A DNA stretch of 64,000 nt, taken from Phytopseudomonas argentinensis (GTDB taxonomy: Bacteria; Pseudomonadota; Gammaproteobacteria; Pseudomonadales; Pseudomonadaceae). The position numbers and the translations under genes were made by a program. The stretch is taken from assembly GCF_900113905.1 (NCBI RefSeq), contig NZ_FORC01000002.1, positions 606,772 through 670,771 of the forward strand, written 5' to 3'. A model generated the notes under the pieces. It ran no database searches and was not told the origin of the DNA. It was given only the letters and a program-made list of their open reading frames with translations. Below, one piece after another: positions 1 to 8,893 of the stretch (positions are counted from its first letter, which is position 1; every line of letters starts with the position of its first letter).

Positions 1-112
1 CCGCGCAGCGGTTTTCATGGCTGGCCCGGCACAGCACATTGGTCAGCTCCATGGCATTGCTACCAAGGGCGCTGATGACGAGAAATTGTTCGCGAACGGG
101 GGGGGTGGACAT
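1..112 (-). CDS. gcvR: Glycine cleavage system transcriptional repressor GcvR (N-terminal part)
   Basis: The reverse strand reads from an ATG at 112 into MSTPPVREQFLVISALGSNA and on into ELTNVLCRA, and leaves the window at base 1. This is the opening of the first ACT domain of GcvR-type regulators, which control the glycine cleavage operon. Only 37 codons are present. It is divergent from dapA, with about 200 bases between them, which is the usual Pseudomonas gcvR/dapA arrangement. The family call rests on this short stretch plus the context. Confidence 0.75.
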   Translation of the reverse strand, partial: MSTPPVREQFLVISALGSNAMELTNVLCRASHENRCA

Positions 113-311
113 GCAGCCTTCCTAAACGTTGGACGCCCGGCGCTATAGACAGCACCAAACAAACTCGCAGGGTAGCGAAAAGCGCTCGCCAGGGGAATGA
201 CCAGATGGGGGCGAGCGCACGTAATGCCAGTAATCACAGCCACCTGGTCGCTTGTGCAAGGCTGGTGGCGCCAGTACCATTACGGCTCTCTTTTTCGGCA
301 GGAGCGGTTGC

Positions 312-1190
312 ATGATTGCGGGCAGTATGGTGGCACTGGTCACGCCCATGGATGCGCAGGGTAATCTCGACTGGGAGGCCCTGAGCAAGCTGGTGGATTT
401 CCACCTGCAAGAGGGCACCCACGCCATCGTCGCGGTCGGCACAACCGGCGAGTCGGCGACGCTCGATGTCAACGAGCACATCGAAGTCATCCGCCGCGTG
501 GTGGATCAGGTCGCCGGGCGCATTCCGGTCATCGCCGGCACCGGCGCCAACTCCACCCGCGAAGCGGTCGAGCTGACCCAGAATGCCAAGACCGCCGGCG
601 CCGATGCCTGCCTGCTGGTCACCCCGTACTACAACCGGCCGACCCAGGAAGGCCTGTACCTGCACTTCCGCCATATCGCCGAAGCCGTGGCCATTCCGCA
701 GATTCTCTACAACGTGCCGGGCCGTACCGCCTGCGACATGCTGCCGGAGACCGTCGAGCGCCTGGCCAAGGTCGACAACATCATCGGCATCAAGGAAGCC
801 ACCGGCGACCTGCAGCGTGCCCGTGACATCCTCGACCGCGTGGGCTCGAATTTCCACCTGTACTCCGGCGACGACCCGACTGCGGTCGAGCTGATCCTGC
901 TCGGCGGCAAGGGCAATATTTCGGTGACCGCCAACGTGGCGCCGCGGGCGATGAGCGATATGTGCTCGGCAGCCATGCGCGGCGAAGCGGCGATCGCCCG
1001 GGCCATCAACGACCGCCTGATGCCGCTGCACAAGAACCTGTTCATCGAAGCCAACCCGATTCCGGTGAAGTGGGCCCTGAATGAAATGGGCATGATGGCC
1101 GACGGCATTCGCTTGCCGCTGACCTGGTTGAGCCCCCGTTGTCACGAACCGCTGCGTCAGGCCCTGCGCCAGTCCGGTGTATTGGTCTAA
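312..1190 (+). CDS. dapA: 4-hydroxy-tetrahydrodipicolinate synthase
   Basis: This cytoplasmic enzyme condenses pyruvate with aspartate semialdehyde in the first committed step of lysine and diaminopimelate synthesis. The product is 292 aa, the same length as the E. coli enzyme. The key residues fall at the classical positions: Thr44/Thr45 in GTTGES, Tyr133 and Arg138 in YNVPGRT, and the Schiff-base Lys161 in GIKEATGD. The start at 312 follows an AGGAG box; an in-frame start at 252 would add a tail absent from the family. bamC begins 17 bases after the stop, so the two are probably co-transcribed. Confidence 0.97.
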   Translation: MIAGSMVALVTPMDAQGNLDWEALSKLVDFHLQEGTHAIVAVGTTGESATLDVNEHIEVIRRVVDQVAGRIPVIAGTGANSTREAVELTQNAKTAGADACLLVTPYYNRPTQEGLYLHFRHIAEAVAIPQILYNVPGRTACDMLPETVERLAKVDNIIGIKEATGDLQRARDILDRVGSNFHLYSGDDPTAVELILLGGKGNISVTANVAPRAMSDMCSAAMRGEAAIARAINDRLMPLHKNLFIEANPIPVKWALNEMGMMADGIRLPLTWLSPRCHEPLRQALRQSGVLV

Positions 1191-1207
1191 TCGAGGAATT
1201 ACGACGC

Positions 1208-2326
1208 ATGAAGCGACTGGCCGGACTTTCCGCACTTGCCCTGATCATCACCAGCACCAGCGGCTGTGGCTGGATCTGGGGCGAAAATGGCTACTTCCGC
1301 GACCGCGGCAGTGACTACCTGACCGCACGGCAGACCGCGCCGATGCAATTGCCGGCCGACGTCCAGGCCAAGCGCCTCGACCCGCTGCTGCCGGTTCCCC
1401 AGCAGATTCGCGATAGCGAAGCCAAGGGCGAATACGAAGTGCCGCGCCCGCAGGCGCTGGCCGTCAGTGACAACGTCAGCGAATTCAGCCTGCAGAACAG
1501 CGGCGATTCCAGCTGGCTGGTCGCCCAGCGCGTGCCGGCCGAAGTCTGGCCAGGCGCTCGCCAGTTCTTCGAGGATGGCGGCTTCCGCATCGTCGACGAA
1601 CGTCCGCAGACTGGCGAGTTCAGCACCGATTGGCAGCGTTTCGATGCGCTGTCGAGCAGCATGCAGAGCCGCCTGACCGGCCGTGTCGGTGGTCTCGACA
1701 GCAACACCGAAACCCGCGTGCACGTGCGCCTCGAGCCTGGCGTGCAGCGCAACACCAGCGAAATCTTCGTGGTCACCGCGCAACGCCCGGCGGGCAGCAA
1801 CGCCGAGGTGCCGTTCACCGAGCGCAGCGTCAACAAGACCCTCGACGCCGCGCTGCTCGACGAGCTGCAGGCCAGCCTGACCCGCGGCGTGGAGCAGGGC
1901 GGTTCGGTGTCCCTGCTGGCCGGCCGCGACTTCGATGCGCCAAACCGCGTAGCCCTGTCGCAGGATGGCAACGGCAACCCGGTGCTGAACCTGAGCACCG
2001 ACTTCGACCGTGCCTGGTCTGGCGTGGGCCGCTCGCTGCGCATGGCTGACCTGCGTGTCGACGACATCAACCGTACCCTGGGCGTCTACTACGTCAACCT
2101 TGCCGAAGGCCCGCAGCGTGCCAACGAAAAGCCAGGCTTGTTCAAGCGCATGTTCGGCGGCTCGGACGACAAGGAAGCCATCGAAGCGCGCGCCGAGCGC
2201 TACCAGGTACGCCTGACCGCCGTGGGCGACACCGTGCAGGTGACCGTCGAGAAGGACATCAACACCGTGGCGCCGGCCGATGTGGCCCGCCGGGTGCTGG
2301 GCATGATCCAGGAGAACCTCGGCTAG
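1208..2326 (+). CDS. bamC: Outer membrane assembly lipoprotein BamC (NlpB)
   Basis: This is a lipoprotein subunit of the BAM complex, which inserts beta-barrel proteins into the outer membrane. The 372-aa product begins with a lipoprotein signal peptide whose lipobox ends at Cys20 (TSTSGC), followed by a flexible segment and the two helix-grip domains of NlpB/DapX proteins. GAGGAATT precedes the ATG. It sits directly downstream of dapA, the arrangement that gave the family its DapX name. The last codons lie just before a terminator hairpin, so the transcription unit probably ends here. Confidence 0.93.
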   Translation: MKRLAGLSALALIITSTSGCGWIWGENGYFRDRGSDYLTARQTAPMQLPADVQAKRLDPLLPVPQQIRDSEAKGEYEVPRPQALAVSDNVSEFSLQNSGDSSWLVAQRVPAEVWPGARQFFEDGGFRIVDERPQTGEFSTDWQRFDALSSSMQSRLTGRVGGLDSNTETRVHVRLEPGVQRNTSEIFVVTAQRPAGSNAEVPFTERSVNKTLDAALLDELQASLTRGVEQGGSVSLLAGRDFDAPNRVALSQDGNGNPVLNLSTDFDRAWSGVGRSLRMADLRVDDINRTLGVYYVNLAEGPQRANEKPGLFKRMFGGSDDKEAIEARAERYQVRLTAVGDTVQVTVEKDINTVAPADVARRVLGMIQENLG

Positions 2327-2351
2327 GCATTCCTGGCACGTGGTTGGCGAT

Positions 2352-2379
2352 AGGCGAAACCCCATGGGTTTCGCCTTTT
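2352..2379 (+). terminator. Rho-independent terminator after bamC
   Basis: AGGCGAAACCC (2352-2362) pairs perfectly with GGGTTTCGCCT (2366-2376) around a 3-nt loop, followed by a short T run. It separates dapA-bamC from purC. Confidence 0.85.
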
Positions 2380-2481
2380 GTTTTCACAGGCAGGGCGTTT
2401 CCCTGTCGACCCTTACAGCCGTGACGCGTCTGCTTTGACGCCATGCGGCGCGACTATCCCGCGACGAGGCGCTATCTCGAC

Positions 2482-3348
2482 ATGACCACACCTTCCCTGA
2501 GCCTGAAAAAAATCTATTCGGGCAAAGTCCGCGACCTCTACGAGATCGACGACAAGCGCATGCTGATGGTCGCCACGGATCGCCTCTCGGCCTTCGACGT
2601 GATCCTCGAGCAGCCGATTCCGGACAAGGGCAAGATCCTCACCGCGATCTCCAACTTCTGGTTCGACAAACTGGCCCACGTGGTGCCCAACCACTTCACC
2701 GGTGATCGCGTCGAAGACGTGGTGCCGGCTGCCGAACTGCCCCTGGTCGAAGGCCGCGCCGTGGTCGCCAAGCGCCTCAAGCCGGTGGCCGTGGAAGCCA
2801 TCGTACGCGGCTACATCGTCGGCTCCGGCTGGAAGGAATACCAGAAGAGCGGCACCGTATGCGGCATCGCGCTGCCTGCCGGCTTGAAGGAAGCGGCCAA
2901 GCTGCCCGAGCCGATCTTCACTCCGTCGACCAAGGCCGCCGTGGGCGACCATGACGAGAACATCAGCTTCGCCCAGTGCGAGGCGATCATCGGCGCCGAA
3001 CTGGCCGCCAAGGTGCGCGACACCTCTATCGCCCTGTACAAGGCAGCGGTGGAATACGCGGCCACCCGCGGCATCATCATCGCCGACACCAAGTTCGAGT
3101 TCGGTCTCGACGAAGACGGCACCCTGACCCTGATGGACGAAGTGCTGACCCCCGACTCCAGTCGCTTCTGGCCCGCCGACAGCTACGCCGAAGGCAGCAA
3201 CCCGCCGAGCTTCGACAAGCAGTTCGTGCGCAACTGGCTGGAGTCCACTGGCTGGAACAAGGAGCCGCCGGCGCCGGCCGTGCCGGCTGACGTTGCCCAG
3301 AAAACCGCCGACAAGTACCGCGAAGCGCTGACCCGGCTGACCGCCTGA
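2482..3348 (+). CDS. purC: SAICAR synthase, long form
   Basis: This enzyme ligates CAIR with aspartate in de novo purine synthesis, using ATP. The product is 288 aa. It shows [14 protein letters not shown] at the N-terminus (nucleotide-binding strand), the DRLSAFDV segment, [14 protein letters not shown] and the C-terminal [12 protein letters not shown] motif. These belong to the longer, roughly 290-300 aa branch of the family rather than the roughly 236-aa form I know from other Pseudomonas at this locus. The start at 2482 is chosen by similarity; its GAGG lies rather far upstream (about 13 nt), and the ORF is open to 2443. A terminator follows the gene. Confidence 0.93.
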   Translation: MTTPSLSLKKIYSGKVRDLYEIDDKRMLMVATDRLSAFDVILEQPIPDKGKILTAISNFWFDKLAHVVPNHFTGDRVEDVVPAAELPLVEGRAVVAKRLKPVAVEAIVRGYIVGSGWKEYQKSGTVCGIALPAGLKEAAKLPEPIFTPSTKAAVGDHDENISFAQCEAIIGAELAAKVRDTSIALYKAAVEYAATRGIIIADTKFEFGLDEDGTLTLMDEVLTPDSSRFWPADSYAEGSNPPSFDKQFVRNWLESTGWNKEPPAPAVPADVAQKTADKYREALTRLTA

Positions 3349-3368
3349 GCATCGATTGCCAGAGCAGG

Positions 3369-3406
3369 CGCCGCCGTTACCGCAAGGTACTGGCGGCGTT
3401 TCTGTT
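3369..3406 (+). terminator. Rho-independent terminator after purC
   Basis: A stem of CGCCGCC...GGCGGCG with extended pairing ACC/GGT (3369-3398) is followed by TTTCTGTT. Confidence 0.75.
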
Positions 3407-3719
3407 GCGTTCGGCGCGGTTGTGTGGGGAGCGCCGTCGGCCGAGGGCGATATCCCTCGGCAGCCTGTAGCGCGCGTGCCCCCTGCGTTGCCGAGCGCAC
3501 ACCCAGCCTTTTCTCGCCGTAACGCTTGGTGTAGGTTATTGCCCGGGTGCCACCGCCGTTGCGGCAAGGCAGGTTCAATTGCGCACTGGTCGGGCCGCCA
3601 GCGCAGAGCAAACGCAGCGTGATTCCAGCCTTGTCTCGCCAATCCTCGCCAATGAATCCACACACATCCTGCAGTGCCTCACTGGCTCGAAATGACGCCC
3701 CGATGGGGGCTGCCCAACG
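3407..3719. other. Gene-free interval between purC and the recombinase
   Basis: I see no supported gene here. A short hairpin of CCGAGGG and CCCTCGG occupies 3441-3460. No tRNA fold or recombination site with clear paired half-sites was recognised. Confidence 0.5.
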
Positions 3720-4310
3720 ATGAGCCAGCCGGATTCGGGGCAGAGCGGCCCCCGTTACCTGGGCTATGCACGAGCCAGTGAAACGCCCAACCTGCTCAGC
3801 CAGCTGTTCGGCCTGGAGTTGGCAGGCTGTACCCGACTGGTATCCGAGCAGACCAAGAACAATTGGCGCAATCGCCCTGAACTGACTCGCCTGCTCGGCG
3901 AGCTGGGCCCTGGCGACGTGCTCACCGTGACCAAGCTCGACCGCCTGGCACGCAGCACCCGCGAATTACTGGAAATCGCCGAACGCATTCATATCAGCGG
4001 CGCAGGCCTGCGCAGCCTGTCCGAGCCCTGGGCGGATACCACCACCGAGAATGGCCTGGCGGTGCTGGCGGTATTCGCCGGCATCGTCGAGTTCGAGCGC
4101 TCGCTGATCCTCGAGCGAACCAAGGACGGTCGCGAGGCGGCCAAGGCGCGTGGCGTGAAGTTCGGCGCGAAACCCACTCTGAGCAGCGAGCAGATCGACG
4201 AGGCGAAACGTTTGATCAATCAGGAAGGCCAGTCGGTCGAGCAGGCTGCCAAGATGCTCAAGGTGCACCGGTCTACGCTTTATAGGGCGCTGCGGCGGGT
4301 TGAGAAATAG
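3720..4310 (+). CDS. Serine recombinase (resolvase/invertase family)
   Basis: A 196-aa site-specific recombinase. The catalytic Ser is at position 20 in YARAS, the conserved TKLDRLARS segment holds the active-site arginines, and the GLAVLAVFAGIVEFERSLILERTKDG stretch spans the end of the catalytic domain and the long E helix. A C-terminal helix-turn-helix follows (residues about 155-190, ending HRSTLYRALRR). Length and layout match small Hin/Tn3-type resolvases. No transposase, toxin genes or inverted-repeat switch lies next to it, so its substrate is unknown. It may be a remnant of a lost mobile element or a DNA-inversion enzyme acting elsewhere. Confidence 0.88.
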   Translation: MSQPDSGQSGPRYLGYARASETPNLLSQLFGLELAGCTRLVSEQTKNNWRNRPELTRLLGELGPGDVLTVTKLDRLARSTRELLEIAERIHISGAGLRSLSEPWADTTTENGLAVLAVFAGIVEFERSLILERTKDGREAAKARGVKFGAKPTLSSEQIDEAKRLINQEGQSVEQAAKMLKVHRSTLYRALRRVEK

Positions 4311-4512
4311 CGCCTTGGTAGTCGATGCGCCGGCCGCATCAGCTGTGCCGGCAGGGTTTTTCCGACAGTAAGGTTGGTGAGCGACCACACCGTCCCCCGG
4401 AGTGCAAGTGCTCCAATAACTAAAAACTATTCCCTTTCCTTCAGGCTGCGCTTTCGTCGCACACTGGCTACAGTTTGTCGGGCGGTTCACTCCAATAATA
4501 AAAGGACTTGCC

Positions 4513-6357
4513 ATGAAACGCTTGCTCACGCCCCTGGCGGCTGCCGGTCTGCTGGCCAGCGCCACCTCGCTTTACGCCGCGCCGTATGGGGCGCTCTACG
4601 TCTTTGGTGACAGCCTCAGCGATGCCGGGTGGTTCGCCGATGCCGATGGCCCGGCAGGGGCGACCACTCGTTTTACCAACCGTACCGGCCCGACCTATCA
4701 GGATGGCAGCGGCGAAATTTTCGGTGAGGTATCGCCCATGCTGCTGGGCAATGCACTCGGGCTGTCGGGCCCCGGCCTGGGATCAGCCAATACCGTGGCC
4801 GGTGGCAACAACTGGGCAGTTGGCGGCTATCGAACCGATCAAATCCTCGCTGCCATCACCGGGCCCGGAGGCTATCTGCAGTCCACAGGCGGCCGAGCCG
4901 ACCCCAACGCCTTGTACTACCTGACGGGCGGCGGCAACGATTTCCTGCAGTTTCGGGTCGTCGACGGGCCCAGCGCCCAGGCGGCAGCGGGGCGTCTGGT
5001 CGATAGCGCCGAAGCGCTGCAGCAGGCGGGTGCGCGCTACATCATGGTGTGGGTACTGCCGGACCTTGGGCTGACGCCGAACTTCTTCGGCAGCCCCCTG
5101 CAGGGCCAGGTCAGTGCACTGGGGGCAGCCTTCAATACCGAGCTGGTGAGCCAATTGGCGGCGCTTGACGCCAATGTGATTCCGTTGAACATGCCGCTCT
5201 ACCTCTCCGAAGTGGTCAGTGATCCTGGCCGCTACGGCCTGGTCGCCGATCGCGCCACGGTGATCGGTACCTGCTTCTCGGGGTGCAGCAACCCCAACCC
5301 GATTTTCGGGCTCAATGGCAGCGCGCCGGATCCGACGAAACTGCTGTTCAACGATGGCGTACACCCGACCATTGCCGGCCAGCGCCTGATCGCCGACTAC
5401 GCCTACTCGCTGCTGGCGGCGCCCGGGGAGGTCACCCTGTTGCCGGAAATGGCCCTGGGCACGCTGCGTGGCCATCAGGATCAGCTGCGCGCGCAATGGC
5501 TGGCGGACTGGGAGGGCTGGCAGGCGGTCGGTCAGTGGCGCACCTTCGTCAATGGCGGCGGCCAACGGCTGGAATATGAACGTCAAGGTGGCAATGCCGA
5601 TGGCAATGGCTACAGCCTCAACTTCGGCGCCAGCTATCGCCTCGACGACGCCTGGCGCGTCGGCCTGGCCGCCGGGCTGCATGAACAGAATCTCGAGGCC
5701 GGCGCGGCGGACTCCGATTACACCCTGCGTAGTTACATCGCTACCGCGTTCGCCCAGTATCAGCACGATCGCTGGTGGGGCGATCTGTCGGCCAGTGCCG
5801 GTCACCTCGACTATGACAACCTGAAACGCAAGTTCGCCGCTGGCCCGGCCACCAATTCGGAGAAGGGCGACACCGACGGCAAGCTCTGGGCCGTCAGCAG
5901 TCGTTTCGGTTATGACATTGCCAGGCCGGGTAGCCAATGGCACCTGAGCCCCTTTTTCAGCGCCGACTACGCGCAGGTCGATGTGGACGGTTACCGTGAG
6001 AAAAGCCAGCGCTCCACCGCGCTGGGCTTCGACGACCAGACGCGCAAGTCCCGGCGGCTGGGGGCTGGTCTGCAAGGGCTGTATGACCTGAGCCCGCGGA
6101 CCCGGGTATTCGGCGAGCTGGCAATGGAGCGCGAGTACGAGGATGACCCCGCCGAGCTGCGCATGTCGCTGAACAGCCTGCCGGCAGTCGGCTTCGAGCT
6201 GCCCGGCCATCGCCCGGACGATCGCAGCCTGCGCGGCCACTTCGGTGTCAGTCATCGCCTTGGCGAGGGCCTGTCACTGCGCGGCAGCTACAGCTACCGA
6301 CACGCCGACGACGAGTTTCAGCATGGCTTGAATCTGTCGGTGGCGTTGGATATCTGA
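4513..6357 (+). CDS. estA: Autotransporter GDSL esterase EstA
   Basis: An outer-membrane-anchored lipolytic esterase of 614 aa. After a signal peptide (cleavage near YAA, residue 23) comes a GDSL/SGNH passenger domain: block [10 protein letters not shown] with Ser34, GGNNWAVGG around residue 98, block III GGGNDF with Asn142, and block V DGVHPT with Asp281 and His284. From about residue 340 to the end is a 12-strand autotransporter barrel that keeps the esterase on the cell surface. In Pseudomonas EstA influences rhamnolipid production and motility. AAAGGA lies 9 nt before the ATG. The gene stands alone, in the same direction as the recombinase. Confidence 0.95.
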   Translation: MKRLLTPLAAAGLLASATSLYAAPYGALYVFGDSLSDAGWFADADGPAGATTRFTNRTGPTYQDGSGEIFGEVSPMLLGNALGLSGPGLGSANTVAGGNNWAVGGYRTDQILAAITGPGGYLQSTGGRADPNALYYLTGGGNDFLQFRVVDGPSAQAAAGRLVDSAEALQQAGARYIMVWVLPDLGLTPNFFGSPLQGQVSALGAAFNTELVSQLAALDANVIPLNMPLYLSEVVSDPGRYGLVADRATVIGTCFSGCSNPNPIFGLNGSAPDPTKLLFNDGVHPTIAGQRLIADYAYSLLAAPGEVTLLPEMALGTLRGHQDQLRAQWLADWEGWQAVGQWRTFVNGGGQRLEYERQGGNADGNGYSLNFGASYRLDDAWRVGLAAGLHEQNLEAGAADSDYTLRSYIATAFAQYQHDRWWGDLSASAGHLDYDNLKRKFAAGPATNSEKGDTDGKLWAVSSRFGYDIARPGSQWHLSPFFSADYAQVDVDGYREKSQRSTALGFDDQTRKSRRLGAGLQGLYDLSPRTRVFGELAMEREYEDDPAELRMSLNSLPAVGFELPGHRPDDRSLRGHFGVSHRLGEGLSLRGSYSYRHADDEFQHGLNLSVALDI

Positions 6358-6508
6358 CCCGGCAGCGACGATTTCGCCACGCGCTCATGGCTCGCCAGCC
6401 CGATCACACTCAGGTTCACGTCAGCCAATCGAGAAAATCTTCATGCAAGAGTGGGGAAGGGGGACAGGTGTTGATCGGTGATGCGGCCCACGCCGGGGTA
6501 CTGGGCGC

Positions 6509-7480
6509 CTATTCGGGCCATGCGGCCCGTGCAGTGCGCATGAAGTTCTCACCGAAGATGGCGCGGATGTCGGCAGGCGCATAGCCGAGATCCTGCAGGC
6601 GCTCGGCTACCCTGCCCAGATCTTCTGGCTGCAATTGCCTGTGTCCGTTCATATGGCCGTAATGCGCGTGGGGCCACCAATCTTCCTCCGCTGCGTCTTC
6701 CGGTAGATCCTTGTTTTCCGGGTGCAGCTCGGTGTCCAGGCCCAGGCCAATGTGATGCGCCCCGACGCGCTCGGCCAGGTAATCGATCTGGCGAACGAAG
6801 GCCTCTACCGACGCCTCGGGGTCGCCCATGAAAATTCCCAGGCCGGTAAGGCCGATAACGCCGCCCTGTGCGGCGCAGGCATCGATCTGCTGGTCGTCGA
6901 TAGTTCGCGGATGATCGAAAATGGCTTTGACGTTGCTATGGGAGAAGATCACCGGTCGGCTGGAGATCTCCATGATCTCGAGGCTTGAGCGTTTGCTTGC
7001 ATGGGAGCAGTCGATGACGATTCCCGAAGCATTGGCCACGCGTACAACATCGCGCCCAAGTGGCGTCAGGCCGGTACCTGCCCCGTGGCATCCACCGGCG
7101 CAACTGTTGTCTCGATTGTAGGCGAGCAGCATCTGCCGCACGCCCAGCGCCCCATACAGCTCGACCATCGCGGGGTCATGAAGCAGCATGTTCGAACCTT
7201 CCAGATCGAATGAAACGGCAAGCTTTCCAGCCTTGCGAGCGTTGTTCAGATCGGCAATGGTGCCAGCCAGTACGAACGCCTCGTGGTGCCGATCCAGCCA
7301 GCTTCGAAAGCCGGCGATTACCTGCATCACGGTGGTGAAAGGCGTCATGTCCATGCCCACGTTGACCGACACGTGGTGAAAGCCGGCATCCCGGTAACGG
7401 CCCAGGCGGGACATGTCCTGCCCGGGAACCAGGGGCAGGCAGGCGTGGGCTTCCCAGTGAAATGCAGTAGCGTCGCTCAT
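6509..7480 (-). CDS. Membrane dipeptidase-like metallopeptidase (M19 family)
   Basis: A 323-aa TIM-barrel dipeptidase homologue of the renal dipeptidase family. Metal-ligand candidates are His12 in the first strand (WEAHACLP), Glu94 (SFDLEGSN), His160 (DCSHAS) and His181 (FSHSN). In the canonical family the first motif is HxD; here it is His-Ala-Cys, so the usual Asp ligand is missing. The ATG at 7480 is chosen because the upstream extension has no family match and overlaps the next gene. It lies 97 bases downstream of a serine dehydratase-like gene on the same strand, suggesting a small peptide or amino-acid catabolic operon. Confidence 0.85.
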   Translation of the reverse strand: MSDATAFHWEAHACLPLVPGQDMSRLGRYRDAGFHHVSVNVGMDMTPFTTVMQVIAGFRSWLDRHHEAFVLAGTIADLNNARKAGKLAVSFDLEGSNMLLHDPAMVELYGALGVRQMLLAYNRDNSCAGGCHGAGTGLTPLGRDVVRVANASGIVIDCSHASKRSSLEIMEISSRPVIFSHSNVKAIFDHPRTIDDQQIDACAAQGGVIGLTGLGIFMGDPEASVEAFVRQIDYLAERVGAHHIGLGLDTELHPENKDLPEDAAEEDWWPHAHYGHMNGHRQLQPEDLGRVAERLQDLGYAPADIRAIFGENFMRTARAAWPE

Positions 7481-7577
7481 CTTGACTAACACCTCGGCTC
7501 TCGACAGTCGCCACATGCACCCAGGCCAAGCGCGGATGGCCGGCAGCAGAGCGCTCGTGCTGCATTGAAGGCAGGCA

Positions 7578-8489
7578 TCAGCCGCGCATGGCGAGCAGCG
7601 ATTCGATGGTTGCAGTGGAGCCACCGCATACGATGACGAGGACATTGCTCCGCTCATCGAGGGGCGTTTTGTTTCCATACAGCATGGCCAAGGAGGCGCC
7701 ACAGGCTGGCTCGACCAGGGTGCGGTGATCATCCAGGTAAGCCAGGCAGGCCTCTACAGCCTCCTGGTCGGTCACCTGAACGGGGATCACCGGGCGCTCC
7801 CGGGAGACCTCGTATGCGCGACGGCAGACCTGGCGAGCTGCAAGGGAGGTGGCCACCCCGGAAACCGCCGGGATCTCCACCAGCTGGCCGGCGTTGATCG
7901 AGGCCTGCAGCGAGGCCGTTCCCTGCGTCTCGACGGCATAAACCGGCACGCTGTCCAGGCCATTGCGGCGCAGGCCCTCGTCGACGCCAGCCAGCAGGCC
8001 GCCACCGCCGACAGACAGCACCACGGCATCCGGGCGCACGCCATCGGCAACCACCTCATCGATCATCGACGCATGGCCCTGCCACAGCAACGGATCGTCG
8101 AAGGGGTGAATGAAGGCGTCCGCTGCCGTCTGCAGCGAACGGGCAAGCTCATTGGCCTCGAACCACGACTTGCCGTGCACGATCACTTCAGCGCCTTCCA
8201 GGCCCAGCAGGCTGCGCGCCCGCGCTGTGGTTGTCTCAGGAACCACCACGATGACCGGTACACCCAGGCGCCGCCCGGCGTAGGCAACGGCGAGGCCGGC
8301 ATTGCCGCCCGAGGAGGAAATGAAACGCTGGGCGCCCTGTGCATGGTGCTGCTCACAGGCGAAGCCAACGCCACGGATCTTGAAGGATCCGCCTGGTTGC
8401 ATGGCCTCCATCTTCATCCACACCTTGGCGCCAACACACTGGCTAAGGGGCAGCGAGTGCAGAAGAGGGGTCTTGATGCTCAGCGACAT
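7578..8489 (-). CDS. PLP-dependent serine/threonine dehydratase-like protein
   Basis: A 303-aa fold-type II PLP enzyme, most like L-serine dehydratases of the animal SDH type and catabolic threonine dehydratases. The PLP-binding lysine is Lys37 in GSFKIRG. SSGGNAGLA binds the substrate carboxylate, and the glycine-rich SVGGGGLLAG loop binds the cofactor phosphate. There is no C-terminal ACT regulatory domain. The natural substrate cannot be read from sequence. The neighbouring dipeptidase on the same strand could supply amino acids for deamination, which is inference. Confidence 0.85.
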   Translation of the reverse strand: MSLSIKTPLLHSLPLSQCVGAKVWMKMEAMQPGGSFKIRGVGFACEQHHAQGAQRFISSSGGNAGLAVAYAGRRLGVPVIVVVPETTTARARSLLGLEGAEVIVHGKSWFEANELARSLQTAADAFIHPFDDPLLWQGHASMIDEVVADGVRPDAVVLSVGGGGLLAGVDEGLRRNGLDSVPVYAVETQGTASLQASINAGQLVEIPAVSGVATSLAARQVCRRAYEVSRERPVIPVQVTDQEAVEACLAYLDDHRTLVEPACGASLAMLYGNKTPLDERSNVLVIVCGGSTATIESLLAMRG

Positions 8490-8893
8490 GCGTTCAACTC
8501 CGCGAAATTAAATTGATTCGGTTCATGGCCAGCAGGCGAGGCTTGCCACCTACGACCAGGGCAGCACGACCCGCCTCGAGTAAGGCCAGAGAATACCTGT
8601 TCGGCTGGCCGATGACTAAAGCGCATTAATCACCTGGGCAGCGGCCGTGAACCTCTGATGAGGCTACCCATTTCTGCGCCGTACAGCTGGGCGGTCGTGT
8701 TCGTTTCCAGGGCTAAGGGGTTGTTCGGAGTTTTCCGCAAAAACTCCAGAGCTTTCTGCAAGAAGCGATCATCGATCTGCCACTAAATTCCGCCATCCGC
8801 TTCTGCACGCGTGGGATCGCCAGATTCCCGTATCTGGGCTAGACCCAAAGCAGAGGTACCCCCATACATAATCCCTACAAGAGGATGGGCGTG
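8490..8893. other. Divergent promoter interval before putA
   Basis: About 400 bases separate the dehydratase gene from putA, and must hold both promoters. No clean palindrome or sigma-54 element was recognised. AAGAGG at 8879-8884 is the putA ribosome binding site. Confidence 0.4.

Noticed and set aside
234-1235. Long reverse-strand frame opposite dapA (333 aa)
   Set aside because: It is a shadow of dapA, with low-complexity His/Gly/Arg-rich residues and no domain; dapA has full family motifs.
3530-3620. Possible tRNA near AGGTTCAATTGC
   Set aside because: The T-loop-like string is not backed by a cloverleaf; acceptor and anticodon stems could not be formed.
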